Shown: piece by piece, positions 1-9,208 of the stretch
Layout: each line of letters opens with the position of its first letter
Position numbering within the stretch: position 1 is the stretch's first letter
Assembly (NCBI GenBank): GCA_943788895.1
Contig: CALSRZ010000004.1
Span: forward strand, 120,454-184,453
Length of the DNA: 64,000 bases
Direction: 5' to 3'
Source of the DNA: an uncultured Pseudomonadales bacterium
Lineage (GTDB): Bacteria > Pseudomonadota > Gammaproteobacteria > Pseudomonadales > Porticoccaceae
Program-made: the position numbers and the translations under genes
The notes under the pieces: model-generated
Database searches by the model: none
The model's input: only the letters and a program-made list of their open reading frames with translations
Told to the model about the DNA's origin: nothing

Positions 1-22
1 ATAATATTGATGGGTTTGTTCA

Positions 23-546
23 ATGAGTAATGGTTTACAGCAGCGAATTATTGGTGCACTGGTTCTCGGCGCGCTGGGCCTGATTATCCTGCCGATTATC
101 TTTGATTTTGCCGACCCGCTAAAAATTGATCGCACCAGCAAGTTGCCTCCGGCTCCGGAAATTAAACCTGTAGATGTCGCCAAGGCGCAGCGTCCGGATA
201 GCTCGGCCAAGCTGGGTGAAACAGACAGCCTGTTTGATACCGCCAAATCACAGCCGGCCGTTGACTCCAGTGAGAAGTTTTACGGTCTCGATGAAAACGA
301 TCTGCCTCGCGCCTGGGTTTTGCAGGCCGGTAGTTTTGAAGAAAAAGATAAAGCTGAAAATCTTGATGCAGCAGCTGCGCGATAGCGGCTCTAAAGCATT
401 TGTGAAAACGGCGACCATTGATAGACAAGACATTTTATCGGGTCTATGTCGGCCCCAAAGCGGACAAGCGCAGGGCAATGGCAGAGAAAGCCAAGATCGA
501 CAGCAATTTCTCTACCGATGCGATTGTGCTGCAATATATACCCTAG
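23..546 (+). CDS. dedD: DedD-like SPOR-domain cell-division protein (two frameshifts)
   Basis: A short cytoplasmic N-terminus is followed by one transmembrane helix (about residues 10-28), a Pro/Lys/Ala-rich linker and a C-terminal SPOR domain containing the phrase AWVLQAGSFEEKDKAENL. That is the layout of DedD-type proteins, which sit in the inner membrane and bind denuded septal peptidoglycan. The reading frame breaks twice. Frame 2 carries residues up to about base 368. The next frame continues with LRDSGSKAFVKTATIDRQD to about 428. A third frame then completes the domain with FYRVYVGPKADKRRAM and ends at the stop at 544-546. The protein continues smoothly across both breaks, so single-base indels are the simplest explanation. 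It lies upstream of cvpA-purF-metZ, as in Pseudomonas. Confidence 0.8.
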
Positions 547-594
547 AGGCTTAATTAGGTCTTTTGAAGAGGCTGGCTTGTAGAGGAAAGTTGT

Positions 595-1099
595 ATGACG
601 GAGATAGCGACAGCGGACTGGGTGATTGTTGGCATACTGGCCATCTCAGCCCTGATCAGTTTGGTGCGCGGTTTTGTCAAAGAGGCGATGTCACTGGTTA
701 TCTGGCTGACTGCCTTCGCTGTGGCCATGAACTTTAAAGAGCCGGTGGCAGATCTGCTGGTAAACTTTATCAGTCTGGCATCCCTGAGGCAGCTGGCTGC
801 CTGGGGGCTGTTGTTTGTCGGCACATTGTTGCTCGGTCGCTATGGTAAATTTTTTATTGGGGAAACTGGTTAGCTCGACGGGATTGAGCGGAACAGACAG
901 GATGTTGGGACTGATTTTTGGGGTTTTCCGGGGACTGTTGATTGTGTTGGCGCTGGTAATTATTTTACCCAAAGCGCTGCCGGTCGATCAGGATACCTGG
1001 TGGCAGGCATCGGCGCTAATTCCTGTATTCCAGAGTTTTGCAGACTGGGGAACAGAGACAGCCGCGGCGGTTAAAGATTTTATAATGGGTTGGGTTTAA
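595..1099 (+). CDS. cvpA: CvpA family inner-membrane protein (one frameshift)
   Basis: CvpA is a small polytopic membrane protein, named for colicin V production and usually co-transcribed with purF. The start reads MTEIATADWVIVGILAISAL, and there are four hydrophobic segments. The typical phrase SLVRGFVKEAMSLVIWL lies after the first helix, and the C-terminal half reads TDRMLGLIFGVFRGLLIV. The first frame reads to about base 840 and the rest continues in the next frame to the stop at 1099. Joining them around 833-842 restores a normal length of about 167 residues. The start is preceded by an AGAGGAAAG ribosome-binding site. The gene lies four bases before purF. The break looks like a single-base insertion rather than decay, because both halves are well conserved. 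Confidence 0.85.
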
Positions 1100-1102
1100 A
1101 AG

Positions 1103-2634
1103 ATGTGCGGTGTAGTAGGAATTTCTGGAACTTCGAGTGTTAATTTACGGCTTTACGATGCCTTGACCATGCTGCAGCATCGCGGTCAGGATGCCGCCGG
1201 TATTGTGACCGAAGCGGATGGTGAGCTTCACCAGTGCAAGGGTGAAGGGTTGGCGCGGGATGTTTTCCGTCGCAGCCATATGATGCGTCTGGTGGGCAAT
1301 GTGGGTATTGGTCATGTTCGCTATCCGACAGCTGGCAGCTCTGGCCCTGCGCTGGCACAGCCGCTGTATGTCAATTCTCCCTATGGTATTTTTATTGCCC
1401 ACAACGGCAACCTGACCAATGCCGATGAACTGCGTGAGCATATTTTCCGCGCTGACCTGCGTCATCTAAATACAGATTCCGATTCCGAAGTACTGCTCAA
1501 TGTGTTTGCCCATGAACTGCAGGCGCGCGTAAACTCGAGCCTACCAGGAAGATATTTTTGCCGCCGTAGAGCAGGTGCATAAACGCTGTCGCGGTGCCTA
1601 TGCGGTGGTTGGCCTGATTGCCAACTACGGTATGTTTGCCTTCCGCGATCCCCACGGTATTCGCCCGCTGTGCTTTGGCAAGCGCGAGACTGAATCCGGT
1701 GTTGAATATGCCGTGGTCTCTGAGTCTGTGGTTCTCGATAGCCTTGGTTTCGAATTATCCGTGATCTCGCCCCAGGTGAAGCGCTGTTTGTCGATAAGAG
1801 CGGCCAGATTCATCTGCAGCAATGTGCCGCAGACCAGGAGCTGGTGCCCTGTATTTTTGAGCATGTTTACTTTGCTCGTCCCGACTCATTGATAGACAAT
1901 ATTTCGGTCTACAAATGCCGATTGCGTATGGGTGAAAAGCTTGCGGAAAAAGTACTTCGACTTAAGCCCGATCACGATATTGATGTGGTTATTCCGATTC
2001 CCGATACCAGCCGTGTATCCGCTCAGGCGATGGCTGAAACACTGGGTGTTAAGCTCCGTGAAGGGTTTATGAAGAACCGCTATATCGGCCGCACCTTTAT
2101 TATGCCCGGGCAGACCGAGCGCAAAAAATCTGTGCGTCAAAAGCTCAATGCGGTAAAGCTCGAGTTCTCTGGCAAGAATGTTCTGCTGGTCGATGATTCG
2201 ATTGTCCGCGGCACCACCTCCCAGGAAATTATCCAGATGGCTCGCGATGCCGGTGCCAAGAAAGTCTATATGGCTTCAGCGGCCCCAGGTGTTCGCTACC
2301 CGAATGTCTACGGCATTGATATGCCTTCGGCCTCAGAGCTTATTGCCCACGGTCGCACCGATGAAGAAGTTGGTGAGTTGATTGGTGCCGACTGGATTGT
2401 CTATCAGGATCTGGAAGATCTGATCGATGCTGGTGCTGAGGGTAACGACAATATTAAGCGCTTTGAGTGCTCGGTCTTTGATGGTCAGTATGTGACTGGC
2501 GATGTGGATAAAGCCTATCTGGATCGTATCGAAGCCCTGCGCAATGACTCTGCAAAACAAAAAGCAGATGTTAGTATTGAACCAAGAAAGGGCAGGTTAT
2601 TGGTATTCACAACAATAACAACGCGGCTCTTTAG
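1103..2634 (+). CDS. purF: Amidophosphoribosyltransferase PurF (two or three frameshifts)
   Basis: PurF makes 5-phosphoribosylamine from PRPP and glutamine, the committed step of purine synthesis. The N-terminus MCGVVGISG supplies the catalytic Cys2 of the Ntn glutaminase domain, and RGQDAAGI and HNGNLTN are glutaminase motifs. The C-terminal phosphoribosyltransferase domain has the PRPP loop [14 protein letters not shown]. The frame shifts near 1540 (rejoining at [15 protein letters not shown]) and near 1760 (rejoining at [16 protein letters not shown]). The uninterrupted last frame runs to 2695, but its last 30 residues look unlike PurF. A third shift near 2590 would give the ending [14 protein letters not shown] with a stop at 2632-2634, which looks more natural. 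I therefore give 2634 as the probable true end. Confidence 0.9.
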
Positions 2635-2672
2635 TCGCGAGTTGCTAACGATTGTAGCTTGTAGCCCATGGC

Positions 2673-2724
2673 TAAAGAGTAGAGTTAAAGAGTAGAGTTA
2701 AAGAGAACAGCTAAAGAGAACAAC
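2673..2724 (+). repeat. Four 13-bp tandem units after purF
   Basis: Four consecutive 13-bp units (starts 2673, 2686, 2699, 2712) have the pattern TAAAGAGTAGAGT, the last two diverging to TAAAGAGAACARC. Every unit opens with TAA and the first two also contain TAG. Because 13 is 1 modulo 3, the stops fall in all three frames. The array fills the gap between the probable purF end and metZ. Confidence 0.9.
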
Positions 2725-2737
2725 CCCGGGACAAAAA

Positions 2738-3925
2738 ATGTCAGCTCAGGACGATAAGTTACAGCCGGATACCCTCGCGATTCGCGGTGGCTATCAGCGC
2801 AGCCATGAAAATGAACATTCAGAAGCTCTGTTTCTGACCTCGAGCTATGTGTTTGAAAATGCCGAGATGGCAGCTGCAAGCATTTTAGCAATGAGCTTGA
2901 GGGCAATGTTTACTCCCGTTACACCAATCCAACCGTACGCACTTTTGAAGAGCGACTGGCAGCATTGGAAGAGGGCGAGCAGGCGGTAGCTACAGCTTCT
3001 GGTATGGCGGCAACCCTCAGTGTGGTTATGGCGCTGCTTGCAATCCGGCGACCATCTTATCTGCTCTCAGGATGTCTTTGGCAGTACCCGAGTGATGCTC
3101 AATAACTACATCACCAAGTTTGGTGTTGAAGTGACCTATGTGCCATTGACCGATCTGGACGCCTGGCAGCAGGCTGTACAGCCGAATACCAAGATGCTGT
3201 TTTGCGAGACGCCATCTAACCCCATGTCTGAAATTGCCGATCTGGAAGCACTGTCAGCTATATCAAAGCAGGCTGGCGCACTCTTTGTCGTGGATAACTG
3301 CTTCTGCACGCCGATACTGCAAAAGCCATTGCGCTGGGGCGCGGATATTGTTGTTCACTCGGCGACCAAATATCTCGATGGCCAGGGCCGCTGCCTCGGT
3401 GGTGCCGTGGTTGGCAGCAATGAATTGATGGATAAGCTGGTCGGCTTCCTGCGTGCTGCCGGGCCAAGTATGAGTCCGTTTAATGCCTGGGTATTTCTCA
3501 AGGGTCTCGAGACCTTGCGGATTCGTATGCAGGCTCATTCGGCAAATGCTGCCGAGCTCGCCAACTGGCTTAATGCACATCCCAAAGTGGGTAAAGTATT
3601 TTATGCCGGTCTTGAAGACCATCCCGGTCACCAGCTGGCGAAAAAACAGCAGACAGATTTTGGCGGTGTGGTTTCATTTACCGTTGAAGGTGGTCGTGAA
3701 CAGGCCTGGTCTGTGCTCGACAGTACAAAAGTTATCTCGTTGACGGCTAATCTCGGTGATACCAAAACCACCATAGTCCATCCTGCGACCACCACCCATG
3801 GCCGCCTCAGCGATGAGGATCGTCAACAGGCGGGTATTACGGATAACTTGATCCGTGTTGCTGTGGGCCTGGAAGATATTATCGATATTAAGAATGATCT
3901 AAAACGCGGTTTAGACCTTATATAA
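2738..3925 (+). CDS. metZ: O-succinylhomoserine sulfhydrylase MetZ (two frameshifts)
   Basis: This is a PLP enzyme of the Cys/Met metabolism family that makes homocysteine from O-succinylhomoserine and sulfide. The start MSAQDDKLQPDTLAIRGGYQ and the middle RYTNPTVRTFEERLAALE are typical. The Schiff-base lysine lies in HSATKYLDGQGRCLGG, and the ending HPATTTHGRLSDEDRQ is also characteristic. The coding frame moves at about 2885 to frame 1 (SNELEGNVYSRYTNPT) and returns at about 3041 (QSGDHLICSQDVFG), so two single-base indels enclose about 155 bases. The protein is about 395 residues when repaired, normal for MetZ. Position directly after purF matches Pseudomonas. A separate metY lies at 42.3-43.5 kb. 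Confidence 0.9.
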
Positions 3926-3930
3926 GTTGC

Positions 3931-3978
3931 AGAGCTTTTGATTTTCACAGCTTTTAATTTGCACAGCTTTTTAAAAAG
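3931..3978 (+). repeat. Three 16-bp tandem units after metZ
   Basis: Three 16-bp imperfect units start at 3931, 3947 and 3963, sharing the core ASAGCTTTT followed by an A/T-rich tail. They begin five bases after the metZ stop. A stop codon (TGA, TAA, TAA) lies near the same place in each unit. The msrA frame stays open through the array, so here the three frames are not all closed. Confidence 0.8.
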
Positions 3979-4006
3979 AGGTTTTAAAAATAGCGAGGTC
4001 AGGAAT

Positions 4007-4630
4007 ATGTCCATGTTAATTCTTCCCACCAAGGATCAGGCCCTCCCGGGACGCGACAACGAAATGCATGTCAGTAATGCCCATTATGTTACTGGTCAGC
4101 CTCTAAAGCCGCCATTTGCCGATGGTTTGCGCTCAGCTATCTTTGGCATGGGATGTTTCTGGGGTGCAGAGCGCCGCTTTTGGGAACAGTCTGGAGTGAT
4201 TACCACTGCCGCTGGTTATGCCGGCGGTTCTACCCCGAATCCTACTTACGAAGAAGCCTGTTCAGGTCTAACCGGTCACTCAGAAGTGGTTCTGGTGGTA
4301 TTTGACCCGCAGAAAACCACATTCAATCAGCTTCTTGCCGTGTTTTGGGAGTCCCATGATCCAACTCAGGGAATGCGCCAGGGCAATGATATAGGCACCC
4401 AATATCGCTCGGTTATCTACTGCCAAGATGCTCAACAGCTAACAGAGGCGCTGGCTTCTGTAATTGAAGTTGAGGCGACTCTGGTTAGCATGGGATACCC
4501 GACCGTGACCACCGAAATTCGCGAGGCGCCGGAGTTCTATTACGCCGAAGAGTACCATCAGCAATATCTGGCTAAGAACCCCCAGGGTTACTGTGGTCTG
4601 CGAGGCACTGGTATTAGCTGTGCTGTTTAA
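4007..4630 (+). CDS. msrA: Peptide methionine sulfoxide reductase MsrA
   Basis: MsrA reduces methionine-S-sulfoxide in proteins and repairs oxidative damage. The catalytic motif [13 protein letters not shown] is near residue 50, followed by [20 protein letters not shown] and [12 protein letters not shown], all standard. The ending [11 protein letters not shown] retains downstream cysteines that could resolve the sulfenic acid. I chose the ATG at 4007 because GAGGTCAGGA lies just upstream. The frame is also open back to 3938, but that stretch lies inside the repeats after metZ. The product is about 207 residues. It is a single gene, convergent with the dehydrogenase downstream. Confidence 0.95.
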   Translation: MSMLILPTKDQALPGRDNEMHVSNAHYVTGQPLKPPFADGLRSAIFGMGCFWGAERRFWEQSGVITTAAGYAGGSTPNPTYEEACSGLTGHSEVVLVVFDPQKTTFNQLLAVFWESHDPTQGMRQGNDIGTQYRSVIYCQDAQQLTEALASVIEVEATLVSMGYPTVTTEIREAPEFYYAEEYHQQYLAKNPQGYCGLRGTGISCAV

Positions 4631-4678
4631 TATTACCTGGGGACTGAAGTATTAGCTGCGAGCATGGTGTTTCTATTA

Positions 4679-6928
4679 CTACATCATAAATCGACGAGTA
4701 GCATTGAGCAGATCAGGATATTTTTCTCCAAGCCTGGCTGTCCAATAGACAAACCAGTACTCGATCTTTTCTAGAAACGACATTTCAACCATCGATGGCA
4801 GGCGCTGCTGTTGATGATCTAAAAAGCTGTGTATAGCCTCCGCATCTGCAATATCGAGGGTCTGGTAAAAGCCAATCATGCCTTTGTGAGAATAGGAGCC
4901 GCCGAGCAGGATAGCTGTAAAGTCGCTGTGGGTCTGTTCGCTCATATAGCGCAGGTCTGGGACTATATGATTACTTTTCGCACTGATGCCATGACAGGAG
5001 GCGCAGTTCTGGGCATAGAGAGCCTCACCTTGCTTAATTACCTGCGGGTCGCTGTTGGCCTTATGGCCGAGGGCCAAAATAGTTGCCAGCCCGGAATCCT
5101 GATTTCCCTGATCACTGTTTGTAACTGTTCGGGTTTGATTAAAATCGCCGCGCTTAAAGACCAGTAATTTATTCTGGTTAACCCTGTTGCGCTTTAACTC
5201 TTCACCGACGGTGAGCATCACCGTGCCGCCACTACCCTGGGCCACGGCAATATATTGCTCGCCATCCAGTTCGTAGCTGATCGGTCCGGCGAGAATGGCG
5301 CTGTCTGACTGATACTGCCAGAGGGGCGTGCCATCTTCAGCATCGTAGGCGGCAAAGCTGCCATCCCAGGTACCCTGAAATACCAGATCCCCGGCTGTAC
5401 TTAAAATTCCACCATTGGAGGGTTTGTCGTGCCGCACCTGCCAGGCGCGCTGTTTGTTAAGCGGATCCCAGGCGACAAGTTCGCCATAGACAAGTGCATC
5501 CATTGATGCCTTGGCAGCCACCCAGCTTTTCGGGTCGCGGCTCTCATTAAGATCCAGCCCCGTGTTCCAGCGATCGACTCGATAGACCACAGAATCCAGG
5601 GCGCTAAAGTAGCCGGGAATATTCTGCACCGGAATATACATCAGGCCGGTTTTACGGCTAAAAGACATTGGCTGCCAGTTATGGGCGCCGTAGGGGGAGG
5701 GCCAAATATAGGTGGAACCGAAGTTTTGATAGTCGGCATATTTGGTTTCAACCGGTCGCCCAGTTGCCATATCCACATGGCTGGCCCAAGTGATATGGGT
5801 AAACAGATCAGCGGAGAGCAGTTCGCCAGTCACTCGATCGAGAACATAGAAGAAGCCATTTTTTGGGGCCTGCATAATGACTGAGCGCAGCTCGCCTTTA
5901 ATCTCAAGTTCAGCTAACACTAACTGCTGGGTGGCGGTGTAATCCCAGTTATCTCTTGGTGTTACCTGGTAGTGCCAAACATAGTCGCCGCTGCCAGCTT
6001 CAAGGGCCACTATAGAGCTCAGGTAGAGGTTGTCACCGCCGCCGGGACTGCGCAGTTCGCGATTCCAGGGTGAGCCATTGCCTGTGCCTATATAGATTAA
6101 ATCCAACTCTGGGTCGTAGACCAGAGAGTCCCAAGCGGTGCCACCGCCGCCGCCATTTTGATACCAGTAGTCGCCACTCCAGGTTTCCACAGCGGTTTCC
6201 AAGGCAGAGTTTTCCTGGGGCTTATTGGGATCGCCAGGGACGGTGTAGAAACGCCAGATCTGTTCGCCAGTAGCAGCATCGTAGGCGCTGACAAAACCGC
6301 GTACACCGAGCTCGGCACCACCATTGCCGATAATAACCAGGGCTTTTTCTTCACCCTTAACAACCCGTGGCACCACACGCGGTGCGCCAGTGATGCTGTA
6401 ATTGCCATCGGTAGGGGTGGTTTGGATCGACCAGTTCTCACTACCGGTGGCGGCGTCGAGAGCAATTAAACGGCCATCGAGGGCGCCGAAGAAAAGTTGC
6501 AGCTGATTATTAGCATCTCCCTGCCAGAGGGCGACACCGCGATTAACTGGGCCGCAACAGGTTTTCGCCAGGTAAGACTTGGGGACTTTGGCATCGAAGT
6601 GCCAGAGCTGTTCTCCGCTACGTGCATCCAGCGCGTGAACATGGCTCCACCCGGTGCTGATATAAATAATGCCGTTATGAACTAAGGGCGTGGCTTCCAT
6701 ACCGCGGGCGGTTGAGAATTTAAATGACCAGGCGAGGTCGAGTTCGTCAATATTGTCGCGATTAATTTCTGTTAGCGGGCTAAAGCGCTGTTCCTGATAA
6801 TCCCGCCCATAACTGAGCCATTCGCTTTGAGGGTTGGCAATAGTTTGCTGGTTAACAGTTGCCTGTGCAGGCAATAGGCTGCTGGCAAGTGTAATAAGAA
6901 GGCTGTATCTGAGAAAAGTCATGGTCAT
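4679..6928 (-). CDS. Periplasmic PQQ-dependent quinohemoprotein dehydrogenase
   Basis: This is a type II quinohemoprotein (alcohol-type) dehydrogenase that oxidises a substrate in the periplasm with PQQ and passes electrons to heme c. Residues 1-23 are a signal peptide. The eight-bladed propeller follows, with the vicinal Cys124-Cys125 disulfide in KTCCGPVNRG and the catalytic Asp329 in DNWDYTATQ. The C-terminal cytochrome domain has CASCH and a likely axial Met in HKGMIGFYQ. Residue 331 is Thr, not the Asp that marks lanthanide-dependent XoxF/PedH enzymes, so I infer a calcium enzyme. At 749 residues it is normal for the family. No pqq genes lie in the window. A TetR gene sits 30 bases upstream on the same strand. 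The substrate cannot be read from sequence. Confidence 0.88.
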   Translation of the reverse strand: MTMTFLRYSLLITLASSLLPAQATVNQQTIANPQSEWLSYGRDYQEQRFSPLTEINRDNIDELDLAWSFKFSTARGMEATPLVHNGIIYISTGWSHVHALDARSGEQLWHFDAKVPKSYLAKTCCGPVNRGVALWQGDANNQLQLFFGALDGRLIALDAATGSENWSIQTTPTDGNYSITGAPRVVPRVVKGEEKALVIIGNGGAELGVRGFVSAYDAATGEQIWRFYTVPGDPNKPQENSALETAVETWSGDYWYQNGGGGGTAWDSLVYDPELDLIYIGTGNGSPWNRELRSPGGGDNLYLSSIVALEAGSGDYVWHYQVTPRDNWDYTATQQLVLAELEIKGELRSVIMQAPKNGFFYVLDRVTGELLSADLFTHITWASHVDMATGRPVETKYADYQNFGSTYIWPSPYGAHNWQPMSFSRKTGLMYIPVQNIPGYFSALDSVVYRVDRWNTGLDLNESRDPKSWVAAKASMDALVYGELVAWDPLNKQRAWQVRHDKPSNGGILSTAGDLVFQGTWDGSFAAYDAEDGTPLWQYQSDSAILAGPISYELDGEQYIAVAQGSGGTVMLTVGEELKRNRVNQNKLLVFKRGDFNQTRTVTNSDQGNQDSGLATILALGHKANSDPQVIKQGEALYAQNCASCHGISAKSNHIVPDLRYMSEQTHSDFTAILLGGSYSHKGMIGFYQTLDIADAEAIHSFLDHQQQRLPSMVEMSFLEKIEYWFVYWTARLGEKYPDLLNATRRFMM

Positions 6929-6957
6929 GGAGTTTTCCTCGGTACTGTTTTAACAGT

Positions 6958-7548
6958 TTATCTGTCGATTAGGGCTTCAAGCATCTCGACAATAATTTCA
7001 ATGCTTTCAGCTTTGCCCAAACCCTGAATTTTGCGCAGGCGGTGCCATATTTCAAAGGAGGCAATGCTGTCGACTGCCTGACGCTTGCTCTCGGAAAGAC
7101 TTACCAGCTCGGGCAGCCATTCATTGAGATCTCGACGCAATTGACGTTGGTAGTCGAGATAGCTTTTTTGTAAAACTTCTGAGTTCCAGCGCCGTGCAGC
7201 GCCGGAGAGAATCATATTGCTGATGGTCTCGTAGGCATCGGCATGACATTCTGTGGCATGCAGTATGCGCTCCTGCATTGTGCCGCTGCGATCACCGCGG
7301 ATAAACAGGCCGCGATATTCGCGATGGCAGAGTTCGCTGGCGGTTTCGAAAATACTCTCCATATCTTCAAAATGCCTAAATACAGATCGAATGCCGACAT
7401 TGGCATGGTCTGCCACCTGCTGAGCCGTAGGCACTAGATTGCCCTGTTTAATCAGTTCCAGCATGGATTCGATAATCAGCTGGCGACTGCGATCACTGCG
7501 CAGTCGGCGACCATCTGGTTTGCTGGTATTATTTTCTGATTCTGGCAT
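6958..7548 (-). CDS. TetR/AcrR family transcriptional regulator
   Basis: The 196-residue protein has an N-terminal helix-turn-helix of TetR type (about residues 20-65, QQVADHANVGIRSVFRHF) and an all-helical C-terminal ligand/dimer domain. It is transcribed in the same direction as the quinohemoprotein gene and lies only 29 bases upstream of it, so it probably controls that gene and itself. The ligand is unknown. The conserved phrase here is RSVFRHFEDMESIF, where most family members have a tyrosine in place of the first phenylalanine. Confidence 0.85.
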   Translation of the reverse strand: MPESENNTSKPDGRRLRSDRSRQLIIESMLELIKQGNLVPTAQQVADHANVGIRSVFRHFEDMESIFETASELCHREYRGLFIRGDRSGTMQERILHATECHADAYETISNMILSGAARRWNSEVLQKSYLDYQRQLRRDLNEWLPELVSLSESKRQAVDSIASFEIWHRLRKIQGLGKAESIEIIVEMLEALIDR

Positions 7549-7653
7549 TGAGTTAGCTTTCTCTGTGGGTCTATCTTTATGCTTGCAGAGTTACATGTTG
7601 GCAGGCATGGTGTCAATAGACTTGGAGCTGGCTAATCTTTGAGAGAGAGCGCT

Positions 7654-7992
7654 ATGAATAAAACCGCTAAAAAAGAATACACAACATTTAAAAGCTTTTA
7701 CCCTTTTTACCTCAGTCAGCACTCTAATCCGATATCTCGGAAGTTGCATTATCTGGGCACTAGTCTGGTTATTGCTCTGTTGATTGCAGTATTGGTCAAG
7801 GGGCAGTGGCAGGGGCTTTTACTTCTACCTGTGCTGGGCTATTTGTTTGCCTGGGTTGGGCATTTTTTCTTTGAGAAAAACCGGCCTGCGACTTTTACCT
7901 ATCCACTCTACAGTTTGATGGCTGATTTTTTGATGCTATTTGAGGCGCTGACAGGCAGATTGGATCACTCCCGGTTTATCGACTCAGAGTAA
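7654..7992 (+). CDS. Mpo1-like (DUF962) membrane protein
   Basis: A 112-residue protein of the DUF962/YGL010w family. The N-terminal motif FYLSQHSNPISRKLHYLGT contains histidines that bind iron in yeast Mpo1, a dioxygenase of fatty-acid alpha-oxidation. A second motif, GHFFFEKNRPATF, follows two hydrophobic helices (about residues 38-70), and a third hydrophobic stretch lies near the end. I start at the ATG at 7654, five residues inside the longest frame, because GAGAGAG is positioned before it. Bacterial members are not functionally proven, so lipid oxidation is inference. It is a single gene, divergent from the TetR gene. Confidence 0.8.
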   Translation: MNKTAKKEYTTFKSFYPFYLSQHSNPISRKLHYLGTSLVIALLIAVLVKGQWQGLLLLPVLGYLFAWVGHFFFEKNRPATFTYPLYSLMADFLMLFEALTGRLDHSRFIDSE

Positions 7993-8007
7993 AATAGTCT
8001 GTCAATA

Positions 8008-8023
8008 AAGGCTCTTGAGCCTT
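8008..8023 (+). terminator. Possible weak terminator after the Mpo1-like gene
   Basis: A perfect 7-bp inverted repeat (AAGGCTC-TT-GAGCCTT) lies 16 bases after the stop. The two-base loop is too tight as drawn and no T-run follows, so termination is doubtful. Confidence 0.3.
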
Positions 8024-8144
8024 GACCTTGTATAACCGGGCGGTCATTATCTTTTCCGGAAATTTTCGGGCTCCGTAACTGGTAGCTTTCCACTAGCGGG
8101 CTTAAATTTCTATTTGTTTAAATATCTAAACTTTTGAGGATTCT

Positions 8145-9110
8145 ATGGCCGATTACGATCTTTTTAATGGTGATGCCGACGGTATCTGTGCTCTTTTACA
8201 GTTGCGATTTGCCGAGCCGCGCGACAATGCTGAGCTGATTACAGGCGTAAAGCGTGATATCAACCTGTTGAAACGTGTGGATGCCAAAGCCGGTGACCGT
8301 ATTACTGTATTGGATGTCTCCATGGATAAAAACCATGATGATCTGATTCGTGTCCTGGATGCTGGGGCAGAAGTATTTTATGTCGATCACCATTTTCCCG
8401 GCAAGGTTCCCGAGTCCTCAGCCCTTAAGTCAATGATCAATGAAGCGCCCAATGTCTGTACCAGTCTTCTGGTCAATCACTATATGCGTGGCGCCTACCG
8501 AGAGTGGGCCGTGGTAGGTACTTTTGGTGATAATCTCAAGCACTCCGCTGAAGGCTTGATGAAAAACCTCAGTTTTTCAGAGCAGCAGGCAACCCTGCTG
8601 GAAAATCTGGGCATCTATATTAACTACAATGGCTATGGTTCTAACCTTGATGAGCTGCACTTTAAGCCGGACGATCTCTACAGGCTGTTGAGCAACTATA
8701 AGAGCCCCTTTGATTTTGTCTCTGACAATGCCGAGCAGTTTAATAAGCTCGAGTCAGGCTATCACCAGGATCTGACTTCAGCCCAGTCCTCTATACCCTT
8801 AAAGTCGACAGATTCTGTCGCGGTGTTTGTCTTGCCGAATGCCAGTTGGGCACGCCGTGTCAGCGGTGTCTACAGCAATGACCTGACTAATCAGAACCCC
8901 GATCGTGCCCATGCGGTATTAACCGAAAAGGCCAACGGCAACTACCTGGTCAGTGTGCGTGCGCCACTGAATAAAAAGGCTGGTGCTGCGGCACTCTGTA
9001 TGCAGTTTCCAACTGGTGGTGGACGCGAGGCTGCTGCTGGTATCAATGATTTACCAGCAGAGATGCTAAATAAGTTTATCGATGCATTTGAGCAAGCCTA
9101 TACAGGCTGA
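8145..9110 (+). CDS. DHH-family phosphoesterase-like protein
   Basis: A 321-residue protein. The N-terminal motif LFNGDADGICAL carries the metal-binding Asp pair, and VLDVSMDKNHDD and YVDHHFPG are DHH-superfamily motifs. The C-terminal GGGREAAAGIN resembles the DHHA1 substrate-binding motif. DHH proteins hydrolyse phosphodiester or pyrophosphate bonds (RecJ, NrnA, PPases), but this subgroup has no function known to me. The start is supported by GAGG 8 bases upstream. It has its own promoter space (150 bases) and is followed by a small hairpin. It is complete, with no obvious partner gene. Confidence 0.75.
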   Translation: MADYDLFNGDADGICALLQLRFAEPRDNAELITGVKRDINLLKRVDAKAGDRITVLDVSMDKNHDDLIRVLDAGAEVFYVDHHFPGKVPESSALKSMINEAPNVCTSLLVNHYMRGAYREWAVVGTFGDNLKHSAEGLMKNLSFSEQQATLLENLGIYINYNGYGSNLDELHFKPDDLYRLLSNYKSPFDFVSDNAEQFNKLESGYHQDLTSAQSSIPLKSTDSVAVFVLPNASWARRVSGVYSNDLTNQNPDRAHAVLTEKANGNYLVSVRAPLNKKAGAAALCMQFPTGGGREAAAGINDLPAEMLNKFIDAFEQAYTG

Positions 9111-9146
9111 TTAATAGCATTAAGATTGGCACTACCTGAGCCGAGA

Positions 9147-9163
9147 CTAACCCGGTTAGTTTT
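9147..9163 (+). terminator. Possible terminator after the DHH gene
   Basis: The inverted repeat CTAAC-CCG-GTTAG is followed by TTTT, 37 bases after the stop and between convergent genes (tatC ends at 9209). The stem is short and the T-run brief. Confidence 0.4.
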
Positions 9164-9208
9164 GGTTCAGTTTATCTGCGTTTGCGGTTTTAGGTCTCGC
9201 TTTTGAGA

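Noticed and set aside
2673..2724. Tandem arrays considered as CRISPR or attachment sites
   Set aside because: Units are 13-19 bp, contiguous and without spacers, and differ between loci. No integrase or cas genes are present.
4679..6928. Lanthanide methanol dehydrogenase (XoxF)
   Set aside because: Residue 331, two after the catalytic Asp329, is Thr, not Asp, and a fused heme domain is present.
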